Below, in pieces: positions 1 to 12,879 of a stretch of DNA of 64,000 bases. How positions within the stretch are numbered: position 1 is the stretch's first letter; each line of letters opens with the position of its first letter. The position numbers and the translations under genes were made by a program. Under the pieces are notes generated by a model. It saw nothing but the letters and a program-made list of their open reading frames with translations. It ran no database searches and had not been told where the DNA came from. The stretch is from Selaginella tamariscina (Eukaryota > Streptophyta > Lycopodiopsida > Selaginellales > Selaginellaceae): the NCBI GenBank assembly GCA_003024785.1, contig PUQB01000209.1:305294-369293 (forward strand), written 5' to 3'.

Positions 1-439
1 TCTAAAGACTTTTTTTTCTTGTTGAAGTATAATTTTTAAATATTTATATATATATATATATAATATTACAGATTTATGTATAATGTATTGCACTAAAGAC
101 TCATCAAAGAGAAACCAATCATTGTTATTCTAATGACAAGCTCTTTGTTGCACGTTACATTTGACTCCCACTTCAAGAATCCCCCTCCTTGGATTTTGCT
201 CTTCTCTCCAGACAGGCACTTCTGAATAAATGTTGCAGATATGGCAGCTCAACTGCAATTGTGATGTTCAATGCTACCATACTGTAAAAACTTGGTGAAG
301 GCAGCATTTATGATCTCATTTCTAATGACAAACACATGAAATTTGCAAAGAGGTAATGAGAAGCTGCAAAACATAAAATGACAACAAATCGCCAAGCAGA
401 AGTTGCACAACATAAGACTTTCACCTCAACCCAACATAA
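1..439. other. Intergenic, no gene seen
   Basis: AT-rich spacer outside the inverted-repeat arm, with a short (TA)n run near position 50. No open frame or protein similarity was recognised on either strand. Confidence 0.5.
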
Positions 440-779
440 TTGACATTGTCATATTAAATTGAATAAAGAACAAGTTGTGTTTAATCCAATGAAATTGAAT
501 GAATGCAAGCTATGACCCTAGTTCCAACCATGCTTTGCCACATCATGAAAGTGTGGTTGAGTAAGCATAATATAATAATATTATAATATCATTAAATTCC
601 ATGTTTACTTCCGACCATTTTTTCTTCATGCTCTTCCTTTCCCTCTCTGGATCCCTCAAATGACTGTTGTGTTAAGGTCAATAGTATATTTCATATTTTG
701 ATGTATATACTATATTCTCTTTAAGAATTCAAAATCAATAGACCTAAACCAATGTGTAAATTAAACCAATGATTTCTTG

Positions 780-2720
780 ATTTTGTGGTTTTTGGTCCTG
801 GAAAATCATGACTTGCCTCTGTTGACTGCAACGTACGGCTGAATGGATGATGTTGACCAAGCACACTTGTACTCTCTTGCATCAACATGCCTCCAAGATC
901 GATGTTAGATAGGACGAGTGTAATCAGAATACGTCAAAACTGGAGGAGTCGTCAACAGCTTCTTAAGATTTGCAAACACTTGCTCATGATTCTTAGACCA
1001 AACAAGAGATGATGTTGACGAATTCAATAAAGCCCGAAATGGTGCAATATGATCCCGAAAGATGATCCACAAAACATCTAAGATATTGTACCTTGCAAGA
1101 AAGCATTACACATCATTCACACACTTTGGCGTAGAGAACTTCAAAACTGCAACAAGTTTGTCAGGATTAATTTGCAACCTTCATGGGAAATGCGATAGCC
1201 AATATAAGTGGTGTCATTGGATCTAAATATACACTTAAACCGCTTCAATTTCAAAACAACTTTCTACAACCAATCCAAAACCTTATGTACATCATAAACA
1301 TGGTCCTCCCATGTCTCTTTCGAGTGGATCAAAACATTATCAATGAAATCGACAGTCACCTTTGACATATCACAAAGAACCTCGTCTATCATAAGTTGGA
1401 AAGTTGCTAAAGCATTGTTCAAACCGAAAGGCATCATCAAGAACTCATACAAACCAAATAGTGTTCCAAAAGTAGTCTTAAGAATGCCATGTCAGCCATC
1501 AGAACTTGCCAATATCCAAATGTGAAATTTAGCTTGGTGAACCAATGGCTCCACTCTAGTCAATCCAGAAGATCTGTAATACAAGGAAGTAATAACATCC
1601 AAAATAGTCACATCATTTAACAGGTGATAGTTATGCATAACCGAGTACTTCCATCCAACTTTGTCAGAAGATAAAGTTCACATGCCCAAAAACTTTAAGA
1701 GTTCTAGATAGCATCCTTTTCCAATATTCCTTAAATTTACCTGCAAGATTGAGCTCTTTCAATGACCGACATCGAACATGTACCTTGATAGGCCTAACAT
1801 CATTGGAATAGGGTGATGTTACAATTTTGGCTCCAAACGATAAGTCGAAGTCAAAAAGATTAGTATATTTCTTCTTGAGTTAATTAACAACTGCATCACA
1901 ATAATCATTTGAGAAATCTAATGAGGGAATAGAAGAGCATAAAGGAAAGAGTAGGAAGTAAGGGTGAAACAAAAATGTTAAATAAGGAGGAGACTTTTCA
2001 AAGTTATACTTAGTATGATTACAAGTCAACCAATCCATACCAAGAATAAGGTCAAAACTTGACTCAGCACACCCGCAAAGATTGAAGTGCAAGCTCACGA
2101 TCATTCACATGAATAACAATGTTAGTCTTATCTCGTGAACAAGCATGATTGTGTCCATTACCGTAAAAAATGATGACTGGTTTTACCGCATGGCACAAAT
2201 TAAAATTGCAATGTGTAACAACAAATTGTGGAATAAAAGACAAACTTGAATCTGTATCAACTAACACTAAAAGCAAAACAAGACATGTCATATTATTGAA
2301 TATAGCTTGAAAAGTAAAGATCGGATGAATTGGTGCACCTTTATTTGTGCAATTCTTTGTTTCCTGAAAGATCCACCAATTCAAAAGCTTCCACTGTAGC
2401 GGTGCCACCTGATGTTTTTGATGCCAAGGCCTCCACCCCGAAAATAGATGTCAATCGGGAAAATGTTGATAGCGTCGATACGTGTGTCCAACCTCATCAC
2501 ATGCCTAACAACGAACTACATGTCACAACCCAACCTTATGCTAGTACAAGTGCAGCGATAACTGAACCTCCATCGGAACATGACCATCCTTAACATGAAG
2601 TAGAACTAAAGAACGTGATTGCAAGTGGGAAAGGCGATGTCTCATATCATTCTGCCAGTGTATTGTCAAGAGTCACTGGAGCCAATGCATGCACAAGCCC
2701 CACAAAGTATAACGAAGTGT
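780..2720 (-). pseudogene. Decayed Ty3/gypsy retrotransposon (gag end, protease, reverse transcriptase, RNase H)
   Basis: Read on the minus strand the order is gag tail, protease, reverse transcriptase, then RNase H. The protease shows LVDTDSSLSFI (2270-2220), where the family has DTGSS, followed by FDLILGMDWL near 2040. The reverse transcriptase palm shows YEFLMMPFGLNNALATFQ and then DFIDNVLIHSK (1452-1264), where a YxDD-type box is expected, so the catalytic Asp pair is altered. A weak RNase H region lies around 800-960. Frameshifts and stops break every domain. No integrase and no LTR was seen. A sister copy lies at 26640-28900 in opposite orientation, so this is one insertion that was later duplicated with its flanks. 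It is not expected to be active. Confidence 0.8.
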
Positions 2721-3594
2721 TAACCACAACATAACTAACTTGATGTACTCCCAATATTAGGCTCTGCATACAGTAAAGGGTCTGAAAATGAATACTGAAT
2801 TGCATCATTGACTTAGATGGCTCGTGACGAATACGATGCAACTACTAAAAAATATCGTCACAATCATCAACATGCCCAAATGCACATTTGAAGATCATAA
2901 GAAGAATAATCCAATCCCTATGAGTTTGTTGTGCCCAAACCATTATACCATTACAAAGCCATTCCTTGAAGACAAGAAGGAAACTCGCACAAACATCAAG
3001 CATCGTCCATGAATGATATGTAATTACTAGATGAAGTGATCAAACAATGGAAACATCATTTCAAATTTTTACGAAAAAAATCCATTTGGACTCAAGGATT
3101 CATAGCAGAAGCAAGAGGAGTCTATGAACATACATCAACTAAGGCTCATTATTCAGTTGCACCCACATGGCATTCAGGAATTGCAAGAATAGCTGCTCCA
3201 CAAATAAAAGATTTGCATGCTGCACATTTATGGACAAAAAGAAAAAAAAAAATCTATAAAAAATGGAATAGATATAAACAATGGAAAAACTAGATAAAAA
3301 ATAAAAAAAAAATTATAAAAGACACAAATCCGAACATTTCGTAAGGACAATTAGAAGTGCCCATTACCTCCACCAATGTGATGAGAGCTCAGAATATAGG
3401 TGTTAGTCCAAAACTCTAAGAAGTGGAATATAGGTGTTAGTCCAAAACTCTAACTTATATACATGACAAGTGATTCAAATTGAAATCAATCCAATAAATA
3501 TCAAAATGTCACTACATAATAATAATACATGTGCATATAGCCGTACATGTAGACATTACAGTATTAATTTATTGATTACATGTGAATGGATTGA
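2721..3594. other. Spacer inside left arm, no gene seen
   Basis: AT-rich sequence matched by about 25700-26640 on the other arm. A phrase near AATATAGGTGTTAGTCC occurs twice in tandem at 3395-3455, a small local duplication not seen in the opposite arm. Short open frames here, such as one at 3036-3293, are low-complexity Lys-rich and not conserved in frame in the other arm, so I do not call them genes. Confidence 0.5.
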
Positions 3595-4112
3595 AACCAA
3601 TCCATCTCTTTGCTTGGGTTGCTTGGGGCTGTATACAGAAGAGCTGTTGTATATAGGGAAGAGGTATAGAAACACCACAATAAAATTAACAATCGAGATA
3701 AATGGCATGTAATCAACAACTCAATGGATCTTGAAGATCACTCCGCCCTTATTGTCTGTCAAGTCTAACTGCAAGCTAAGACGTTTTAAAGAAGCCAATG
3801 ATAATAGAACCATGACAAAAGAGCAAAATGTGCAGGAAAAACTAAGACCAAAGATATAAAAGCATATATAGCAGGATTCTTCCATACGATAGTTACGGTA
3901 TCTTTTAAAACACTGACTTTCTTAGCCATTTGACAAACACAAAGAAGTATGCTTAAACCACCTAACGTAGGAGGTATTTTAATTGGTGGTTAAAGTTTTT
4001 ATATTTTTTAATATTTTATTTGTTATATCTTACATTATTCTTTAAGATTTTAAGCTACACAGCCACGAGATTATTGCCGAGTCAAAAGTCGTTTGATACA
4101 ATATCAGTTAAA
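3595..4112 (-). pseudogene. 5' half of membrane-protein gene, inverted (copy A)
   Basis: The reverse complement matches the start of the membrane-protein genes at 9741 and 25620. It includes the upstream region (GACTTTTGACTCGGC with AATAATCTCGTGGC, near 4070-4100), the WKNPA/YIFGL-like N-terminal region, and the first membrane segments up to the LLYTAPxKEIS region. It stops abruptly near 3595. The gene's 3' half follows at 4163 but in the opposite orientation, so the two halves point at each other. About 105 bp present in the intact order of the other copies (roughly 10060-10165) is missing. An intragenic inversion with a deletion explains this. The gene cannot make the normal product. Confidence 0.8.
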
Positions 4113-4162
4113 ACCTTCACAAGGTGATAGAGTAAATACATTTCGATGAATCGGATGATAGA

Positions 4163-4600
4163 CAATGTTCACCATCGATCTTGGTATTGCCTTCTATCTG
4201 TACACTTACTGCATGCAATGGCTAGGTGTGGTACTGTTTGCTTTTTGCTGTGTTTATGTTCTACTTCATCTTGTCCAAGTACTCTCATGGGTTGTTTCGG
4301 TGCTGCAAGGCATGAAATCTCTAAGAAAGGAATGAGGATCTCAAAGGAACTATACTACGCGGACCGGTATGCTGATTCTTCAAGTTGTGCTCATGGTACC
4401 TGTGCAGAAGCTATGTGTTTGTTAAGTGGTGGAAAGTCATTGTTAGCATTCTGCTGCTGACTTGCACGACCGTCGTCTGCAATGGATGTCTGTTATGTAT
4501 TTTCATGTAAGATGGGGAAGAGATTCTACGTATGGATCAGCAAGGTCTCTTAAACTGATTAATGAAGCTGTAATCATTAGATTAGCTATGGAAGCCTTGT
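4163..4600 (+). pseudogene. 3' half of membrane-protein gene (copy A)
   Basis: Plus-strand match to 10167-10612 (ATCGATCTTGGTATTGCC onward). It covers the C-terminal membrane segments, but with several indels relative to copies B and C, so the longest frame (4146-4460) is a shifted, meaningless translation. Homology continues into the 3' flank (GGGTTGACAGTTTACAAAGTACTG near 4660-4690, and GGTGTACCTCTTCAGAAGC near 4922). It is separated from its own 5' half by the inversion described for 3595-4112. Confidence 0.75.
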
Positions 4601-6228
4601 AGATATTATGAAAGCTTATTTTATAATATAATTTATAGAGATATAAAAGTATATTGTAAGGGTTGACAGTTTACAAAGTACTGTACATAAAAGATATTGC
4701 TGTTGTACTTGCCAGCATCTATGTGAGCCCACTTATTGACAAACCTACATATGGCTTAGCAAACTATAGTGTGGCTATTCAAAGAGGATAGTGCAACAAT
4801 GTCAATGTCTAATGTCTTATAGGATGAAGGGTTTCTCTCTAGGAAAACTCATCACATTATTTTTTAATACAAATATTTAATTTATCTAAAAACCACCTCG
4901 TCTTTGAAAATCCTGTTATCAAGGTGTACCTCTTCAGAAGCAATATTTTAAAGGATTGCTACGGTGGTACCATTTTGATGATGAATGACGTCAGTTTGTA
5001 TACAACGTGCCTACGATACCATAACTTAATGTGTTCTACGTTGATCAATATTGAAACCGTATTAAACATGGCTATTGCTGTAATTCGCAAATGTATTTCT
5101 ATTAATATTTATGCGCTTTATATACTGTATATAAGCATTAAAAGCACAAAAGTATATCGTATAAATTTTGTTAGTACTTGCTCACAATATGATACACATA
5201 TACATATATAAGTATTGCATGAGTGATAGTATGTCAACCCCTTAATTTGAGTTTTAAGTTATTCTCGTGATTAAGGTAAATTTTTAATAAAAATTATAAA
5301 AAAATATTTGAATATGCTAAGAAAAATACGATAATTCTCCTACTTACATGGTGTGTGATTTAAAATATAATATTTGATTAAGTATGAAAGAAAAATTAAA
5401 GTATAAAGAAAAATAACGGAATTGAGTGCAATTGTAAGTTTTTTTACTTTTAAATTAAAATAAGAATATTTTAATTGTGTGTAAAATTTAAAAAATGTTT
5501 TTTAATTAACATTATCTTATTTAAAATTATGATAATTCTTAAATAATAACAGCATGCAAGCTGTGTATGTGTTTTTCATTATGTATTTTAATTAATTATA
5601 GATAATAAATTAAAATATATGTTGGTATATTGAGAACAATTAAATCATTTTCTTTTAAAATAACACATTTTAAGAATTACTTATGTATAATTAATCTTGA
5701 TGGTCATCACATATACATGGTCCACCGAGAAACTATAGATAAGAACTAAGCTACTAAGATTACACAAAGTAGATATGTTGTTACTGTGTGGAGAGATGTA
5801 TATAACGTGTATACAGAATTAATATTATTCATATATGAATAAATCTAAACCATATGAGTTCTCAAGTGCATGTGTGTGTACAGAGAGGACATGCAAAACA
5901 GTTGTGTCAGCATGAATGATTTTTATTTATATAAAGGTTTTGTTTTAAAAAAGTGACAGTGTTTACGTTGTTATATGGTTCTTTTTATGGTTATTCTGAA
6001 TGGTCATACTAAGTAAGTTTAATATTATAATTCATTCATGTGATGTTGTCAATGTATTTATGGTGACTTAAGCAAAATAATGTTTTAAGCATTAATAAAA
6101 TGACTAATTCCTTATAAAGTCCTCACGACTCGCACCTAATGACTTACCCCGTAGAAATTATAAAAAATTAACTTAAATATTTTCTTAAAAACTAAATAAA
6201 TCAATTATATATATATTATATATATAAT

Positions 6229-6259
<31 letters not shown>

Positions 6260-6771
6260 ATTATATATATATATTATCTTTATGGGTTGAATGTTTTAAA
6301 TCTATCACACATCCACAAATATATTAAAATTTTAACCGTGTGGATTAATTTTCACTTGTATTTAGAATTTGATTGTATCTTTTTATTTATAAATTATATA
6401 TTATATGTTTTAAAATTTAGATTATATTAATTAATATTATAGAAAACATTATATATGCATAAACACACTTTTAAATTTAATTTAATTTAAGTATTGTATA
6501 ATTTATTAACATATTACAAATTATATATTCAAATATATTAAATCATATTGCTGATTTAAAATTAAAATTTATAAATCAACAGTGAGATTTTATTTTCAAA
6601 CATAAATTCCATTATTAAAATTTATAAATTTTACATTTTTTAATAATTTATAATAAATTCACTACTAATAAGTCAATGTAATTGTTTCCCATAGTAAATT
6701 TGTTGTTTTTGTTTTGCAGTAATGCTTGCATTCTTATTATTAGTGTTGCTGTTATTTATTATGTACTCCAT

Positions 6772-6807
<36 letters not shown>

Positions 6808-8230
6808 GTTTAAATCTCTTTAAAAACCATAAATAATATAAAGCTGCAGAATATACATTAGATTATTTAAAAATATATACATATTTATTTTTAAACCTTA
6901 CAAACATTAACCTACATTTTCTCATAGACTTTATATATATTATGTATATGTATCATTACATACATACATACATACATATATATACACACACATAAATATA
7001 TTTAATGATTTGTCTGTTTACATATTTTATTTCTTTATTTACTTCATTTGATTTATCTATTTGTACAATATATATATATATAAGAAAGCTTATATATTTA
7101 TACATACATGTGTTTATAAAAAACACAAAAGTACAAATTATAATACACTAAATATTTTAAAACTTTAAAAAATTATATAAAATTTTAATATATTCATAGT
7201 TAAAGGAAATTTACTTAAGCATAGTTGTCAACGTGTGAGAGTGAATAATATGCATTTGGGCCAATATTCATATTGCATGCAAGCATACAGAAATTCAAAA
7301 AATATAAATACTTGGGTGTCAATGAATGATTTTATGGGCTTTGCCACATGAATGAACAAATGGAATACATGTTTTAGTGGTTGTTTTACATTGTGACTAA
7401 CTAACTTGAACCTTTATTAAATTATCATATATAACATTCTTATTTACCTTATTTGAGATTTTTCACTTGCTTTTAATTTATTTGCCCTGCCCTTTGTCAT
7501 TGTTAGTATGTCATTGGAAAAGGGTGTAACTAATATGTTTAATTTTGTGTTTGTGAATGTGGTCTTAATAGGTGTTTGACTAAAAGAACGAAACATTATA
7601 CAAATTAAGAACCTTACTCTTCTTAAGAAAGGTTTTTAAGATTTTGTTTCTTTTACCTTGTCACATAATATATAAATTTAACATAAAAGAAAATTTAACA
7701 TATTTCCAAACCAATATACATGGATGATATTACATGTAGAAGAAACATATTTATATTGAATTAGCTCACAATAGAGAGTAAATTAAAAAAACATTTCTAT
7801 AGGGCAATTAAAGGAACGTTTATATAGTGCACGTTCACTATATTTTTCCTAGGAAATAATGTTGAAATAACCTTCCCAATTAGATATATTACCCCTACAC
7901 TTATACACTTCACTTATAACAATTAGACATCTTGATCATTCTCTACAAAAAGCATGTATTTATTTTGGTCACATATCATGTTAGAGTACTCATTAAATAT
8001 TTTATACACAAGATTATATATACAAAGGAATATATATATATATATATATATAACATGCTTTGCATTACTAAGATGAATACATGAGAAGCAAACTTGAAAA
8101 TTTATACATGTGGAGACCTATTTTTTGTTATGCCTCTTCACTTTTATATTTCCCATATGCCATGTTGGTCAAATCACGCAATTGTTTATATTTTATCACT
8201 GTAATATTTTTTCCATTTAGAACTTCATCT
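4601..8230 (+). repeat. 3' flank of duplicated block, copy A; no gene
   Basis: Very AT-rich sequence with (TA)n runs at 6210-6270, 6775-6805 and 8030-8055. The block is shared with 10613-12600 (direct) and, up to about 7300, with 22200-24700 (inverted). Copy B lacks about 850 bp present here at roughly 5040-5900, whereas copy C has it, so A and C are the closer pair. No protein similarity was recognised. A short frame at 4924-5211 is not conserved in the other copies. Confidence 0.65.
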
Positions 8231-9599
8231 CATAAAGGTTTTTTTTATTATTAAGGGGAAGAGCTATACAATGATATCAACGATATGATTCAATTTGAAA
8301 ATTTCTCTATTGTTATTCAAAAGGACTTCTAAGTATTAGGCAGACTTTTATAAATCCTCAAGTCTATGTAGAGAATTCAGATTTGTGGGAGAAAATAATG
8401 CAGTGTTCTATATGTTTTAGCATTATTAACTTCAAGTACCCAAAACCAAAGGGTATTAAAGAGACATTTTGGGATTCATCACATATTCACTTTATCGTTG
8501 TCATGGGGATTGATCAAAACATATACGACAATATAACAATCATATAAACTAAAGGAATTTGCATGCAGAATTACTCTCCACTTTAAGAAATTTATTTAAG
8601 TTCTCAACTAGTACCAAAACAACAAGTGTGTGAGAATGCCTTTGATAAGGAAGCCAAGTAAGTTTAGGACTAAATTGGCATCCTCCTCAAGTTCTCACCA
8701 TGCTACTTAGGCCTTCACACTTGGTTCCAAGCCCCATTGTGTGAACATCCTTAACACTAACGATTTCAAAGAATGGGAGTGTATTAATCACCTCTAAGAT
8801 CCAAGAGCAAAGGCCGCTGCTCAAAACTATTTTAAGTGAAACGGGAATTTGAATTGTTGCATCATGATTTGAGTCTTATAGCAATATTTCGGCAAGGGAG
8901 CTTCAAACTAGCAAATGAGAGAGAACTAGAGATCCTTGCAAGAGATGTATTATCACCACCAACTCATCCAAGAGGAAAGTAATAATATTAACATGGACTT
9001 AAACATTGGTCTAGTGGCCTAGAGGTGGCCTAAGAAAAGGACAAAGAGAGTTCATGAATTAACATGTTTGCTTAATTTAAGCAATGGCAAAGTACGGTTA
9101 GGAGATCCTTAAGTAGAAATTGATTTTATATTTAGAAAGTATCTACATGAATAGCAAGTCTAGTCTAATTTATTTTGAAGAACTCCTTGTAGTGTTTAAT
9201 AAATGCTTTCATGTTTTAAATTCACAATCTCCCAACAAATTATTTTCTGACTAATCAGCTGCCGTTTAATATAATCACAACTAATTAACTTTTACTAAGC
9301 TTTTAAGTGCAACTTTTGCATTTAAAATGCAAGATTTTGCACCCAAAAACAAGCACTATGCAAACACACAAAGCGATCGTCCAATTTAAAGATATACATT
9401 AAGAAAATGTTAGGTTTTAAAATGTTTATTAAAATATTCGCTTCAACAATTCATTAGCTAAGACATAATCAACCTCAAATCCATCATTATTATCATCTTC
9501 TCTATATTGTCAAGAGAGGTTGAAAATACCAGGGATAACAAGAATATATACTATAATAACAACATGGGTTTGAAAAATAGTATATACGAAATAGTATAG
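8231..9599. other. Intergenic, no gene seen
   Basis: Moderately AT-rich unique sequence. There is no open frame of note, no tRNA-like cloverleaf that I could see, and no repeat shared with the rest of the window. Confidence 0.45.
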
Positions 9600-12500
9600 A
9601 GTAATTTAACTGGATACTGTAACAAACGACTTTGACTCGGTAATAATCTTCGTGGCTGTGTAGCCTAAAATCTTAAGATAAATGTCAGATTTACTTACAT
9701 TACATAAGGTGGTTTAAGCATACTTCTTCGTGTTTATCAAATGGCCAAGAAAGTCAGTGTTTTAAAAGATACCATAACTATCATATGGAAGAATCCTGCT
9801 ATATATGCTTTTTATATCTTTGGTCTTAGTTCTTCCTGCACATATATTGCTTATTTGTCATGGTTTTATTATCATTCACTTCTCCAAACGTCTTAGCTTG
9901 CAGTCTCGGTCTCCTGCAGCAAACTTGACAGACAAGGAGGGCGGAGTGATCTTCAAGATAGCCATTGAGTTGCTGATTACAAGCTCGTTGATCTCGATTG
10001 TTAATTTTATTATGTGGTGTTTCTATACCTCTTCCCTAGCTTATACAACAGCTCTTCTGTATACAGCCCCAAGAAAAGAGATCTCCAAGAAGGAAGCTCT
10101 CAACCTCTCACCGGCCACATTCGAACGACTGTTCATCACTTGTCTGTGTGCGGTGCAGTTTATATTGGGTTCACCATCGATCTTGGTATTGCCTTCTATG
10201 TGTACACTTACAGCATGAAATGGCTTGGGTGGTACTGTTCTTGCTTCTTGCTGTGGTTGTGTTCTACTTCAATCTTGTCCAACGACTCTCATGGGTTGTC
10301 TCGGTGCTAGAGGATTTGCAAGGTATGAAACCTCTCAATGAAGGAATGAGGATTCTCAAAGGACATATACTACTGGGGATCGGTCTGCTGATTCTTGAAG
10401 GTGTGCTCATGATACCTGCGCAGAAGCTATGTGTTAGAGTAGTTAATGGGATGGATCTGGGGAGTGTTAAGTGGTGGGAAGTCATTGTTACCATTCTGCT
10501 GCTGACTTGCACGACTGTCTTCTACAAGGTGATGTATGTTATGTACTACTTTTTATGTAAGGATCGTCAGGAAGAGATTCTACTTACGGATCAAACGTGT
10601 CTCTTAAACTGATTAATGAAGCTGTTTAATTATTAGATTATGCTGTTATGAAAGCCTTGTAGATATTATTGATAATGAAAGTTTAATTTAATATATAATT
10701 TATAGAAGTATATTGTAAGGGTTGACAGTTTACAAAGTACTGTACATAAAAGATACACACACATGTGAGCCCACTTAGTGACAAACCTACATATGGCTTG
10801 GCAAACTTAGGAATCTAGGTGTGGCTATTCATAGAGGATAGTTCTTCTAGGACGAAGGGTTCTCTCTCTAGGAGCTCTCAGTATCTCATCACCTCAAAGA
10901 CTTCAACTGAAGCATTATATTTTTAATAAAAATATTTAATTTTTCTAAAATTCTGTTATCAAGGTGTACCTCTTCAGAAGCCATATTTTAAAGGATTGTT
11001 ACCGGTGAGAATGATAAATGATGTCACTATCGTATACAATGTGTTGCAGCATAAATGATTTTTATATACAGGTTTTTTCTAATAAAGTGACATAGTGTTA
11101 CGTTGTTATAAGGTCTTTTTACGGTAGGTGTACAGAAGAGTGAATTTAAATAGAGTATTTGAAATGGTCATTTCCTTAAGTAAGTTTAATATTTATAATT
11201 CATTCGATGTGATGTTGTTAATGGATTTATTAGTGACATTAAGTAAAAATAATTTTTTAAATGATTATCAAATGACTAATTCGTTATACAAGTCAATCCT
11301 CGTGACTCGCACGTACTTGACTTACCCCGTAGAATATATAAAAATGGACTTAAATATTTTCTTAAAAACTATAATATATTAATATATATATTATCTTTAT
11401 GGGTTGAATGCTTTAATCCACAAATATATTAAAAATTTTAACCATGTGAATTAATTTTCACTTGTATTTAGAAAGAGATTATATGTTTTATTTATAAATA
11501 TATATCATATGTTTAAATTTTATATTATATTAATTAAATTATATAAAACGTTATATATGCATAAACATCCACTACACATTGTGTACATTTTTAAATATAT
11601 TTTAATTTAAATATTGTATAATTAACATATTACAAATTGCATATTCAAATATATTAAATTATATTATTGATTTAAAATTAAATTTATAAATCAACAATGG
11701 AATTTCATTTTCAAACATAAATTCCACTATTAGAATTTATAAATTTACATTTTATCATAATTTTATAATGAATTTGTTAATGTGTAATTGTTTTTCTATA
11801 ATGAGTTGTTATTTTTTGTTTTGTATTAGTGTTTGCATTCTTATTATTAATGTTGCGGTTATTTATTTATGTACTCCATCTTTATTTTATATATATAATA
11901 TATATATATGTAAGTATGCATGTATGTATATATGTTATGGTTAAATCTCTTGAAAAACCACAATAAATATAAAACTACAAAATATATACTAGATTTTTTA
12001 TGAATATATAAATATTTATTTTTAAACCAAAACATTAACCTACATTTATCTCATTGAATTTATATATATTTTGTTTATGTATTATTACACTATATATAAA
12101 AATTAAATTATAATTATATTTGTTTTTTATAGAGGAACATTTCTAAAGGCAATAAAAAAACATTTATATAGTGTACGTTTTATAAGATTTCTCTTAGTCA
12201 AAATAACCTTTTTGATTATATTATTATATTTTATACTTATACATTTCACTCGTAATAATTAGATCTTAACTTTTCGAATTGTAAAATATCATTTCTACAC
12301 TTATACATTTCTCTTATAATAATTAAATCTCTTCACTAATCTTTTAAGTTAAGGGCATGTATTTACTTTAGCTACATACTATATTAAATTATCATGAGAT
12401 AGCTAATTACATAGACAAAGGGATATATATATATATATATAACATGCATTACATTATTAAGATGGATATATCAGAAGCAAATTTAAAATTTTTTATGTGT

Positions 12501-12600
12501 GAAACCTACTTATCATTTTGCTTCTTTACTTTCATATTCTTATTTTCCTTTAATTTAATTGTCATAATCGTTTACATTTTATTAATATAAGTCTTCTCTC
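9600..12600 (+). repeat. Duplicated block, copy B (direct to copy A)
   Basis: It holds the copy-B membrane-protein gene and its AT-rich 3' flank. The flank (TTGACAGTTTACAAAGTACTG near 10725, GGTGTACCTCTTCAGAAGCC near 10963, ATATTATCTTTATGGGTTGAATG near 11385, TATATAGTG-ACGTT near 12170) tracks the same landmarks as 4600-8230. It lacks the segment equivalent to about 5040-5900 and a second one equivalent to roughly 6990-7790. Confidence 0.7.
9741..10612 (+). pseudogene. Plant multi-pass membrane protein gene, copy B (frameshifted)
   Basis: The N-terminal frame from ATG 9741 begins MAKKVSVLKDTITIIWKNPA, followed by a hydrophobic YAFYIFGLSSS segment. The frame then shifts near 9880-9890 to one reading FSKRLSLQSRS and IFKIAIELLITSSLISIV, and again near 10165. 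About six hydrophobic stretches are present, ending in WWEVIVTILLLTCTT and a short polar tail. The arrangement (WKNP start, FKIA membrane segment, Tyr/Thr-rich YT segment) resembles the uncharacterised plant family that includes Arabidopsis At4g19950 and At1g31130. That similarity is from memory and the function is unknown. Whether the breaks are real or sequencing errors cannot be told here, because all three copies in the window are broken. Confidence 0.6.
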
Positions 12601-12879
12601 TTTCTTCTTCCTATTATTAAAGATTTCCTTATATATATATTTTTATGGATTACCTATTTTTATTTTTTCATATGATGTTTTTTTACATGCTCTTTATAGC
12701 TTTTAACAATGCACAATCAAAATAAAATATGGGACTGATATCCTTCTTTTTAAATATTAAAATCCTTTTCAACATTGAGGGTTATACACAATTATTATGT
12801 AAAGAGATTAAGAAATATATCACAGTGCTGAAGTTATAAAGTTTTTACAATTTTAATTTTATAAATACCACAATACAAA

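Larger units (their letters stand above)
440..7300 (+). repeat. Left arm of large inverted repeat
   Basis: This stretch is matched in reverse complement by about 22200-29110. Anchors checked by eye: 480-610 against 28940-29110 (an AATTCAATTTCATTGGAT-type block), the gypsy fragment at 780-2720 against 26640-28900, 3360-3460 against 26040-26150, 3595-4110 against 25290-25690, 5700-5890 against 23460-23640, and 7200-7300 against 22240-22380. Identity looks moderate with many small indels, so this is an old inverted duplication and not an exact palindrome. Arm ends are approximate because they were judged without alignment software. Confidence 0.8.

Noticed and set aside
3036-3293. 85-codon plus-strand frame
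   Set aside because: The matching region of the other arm does not keep this frame, and the end is Lys from an A-rich run.
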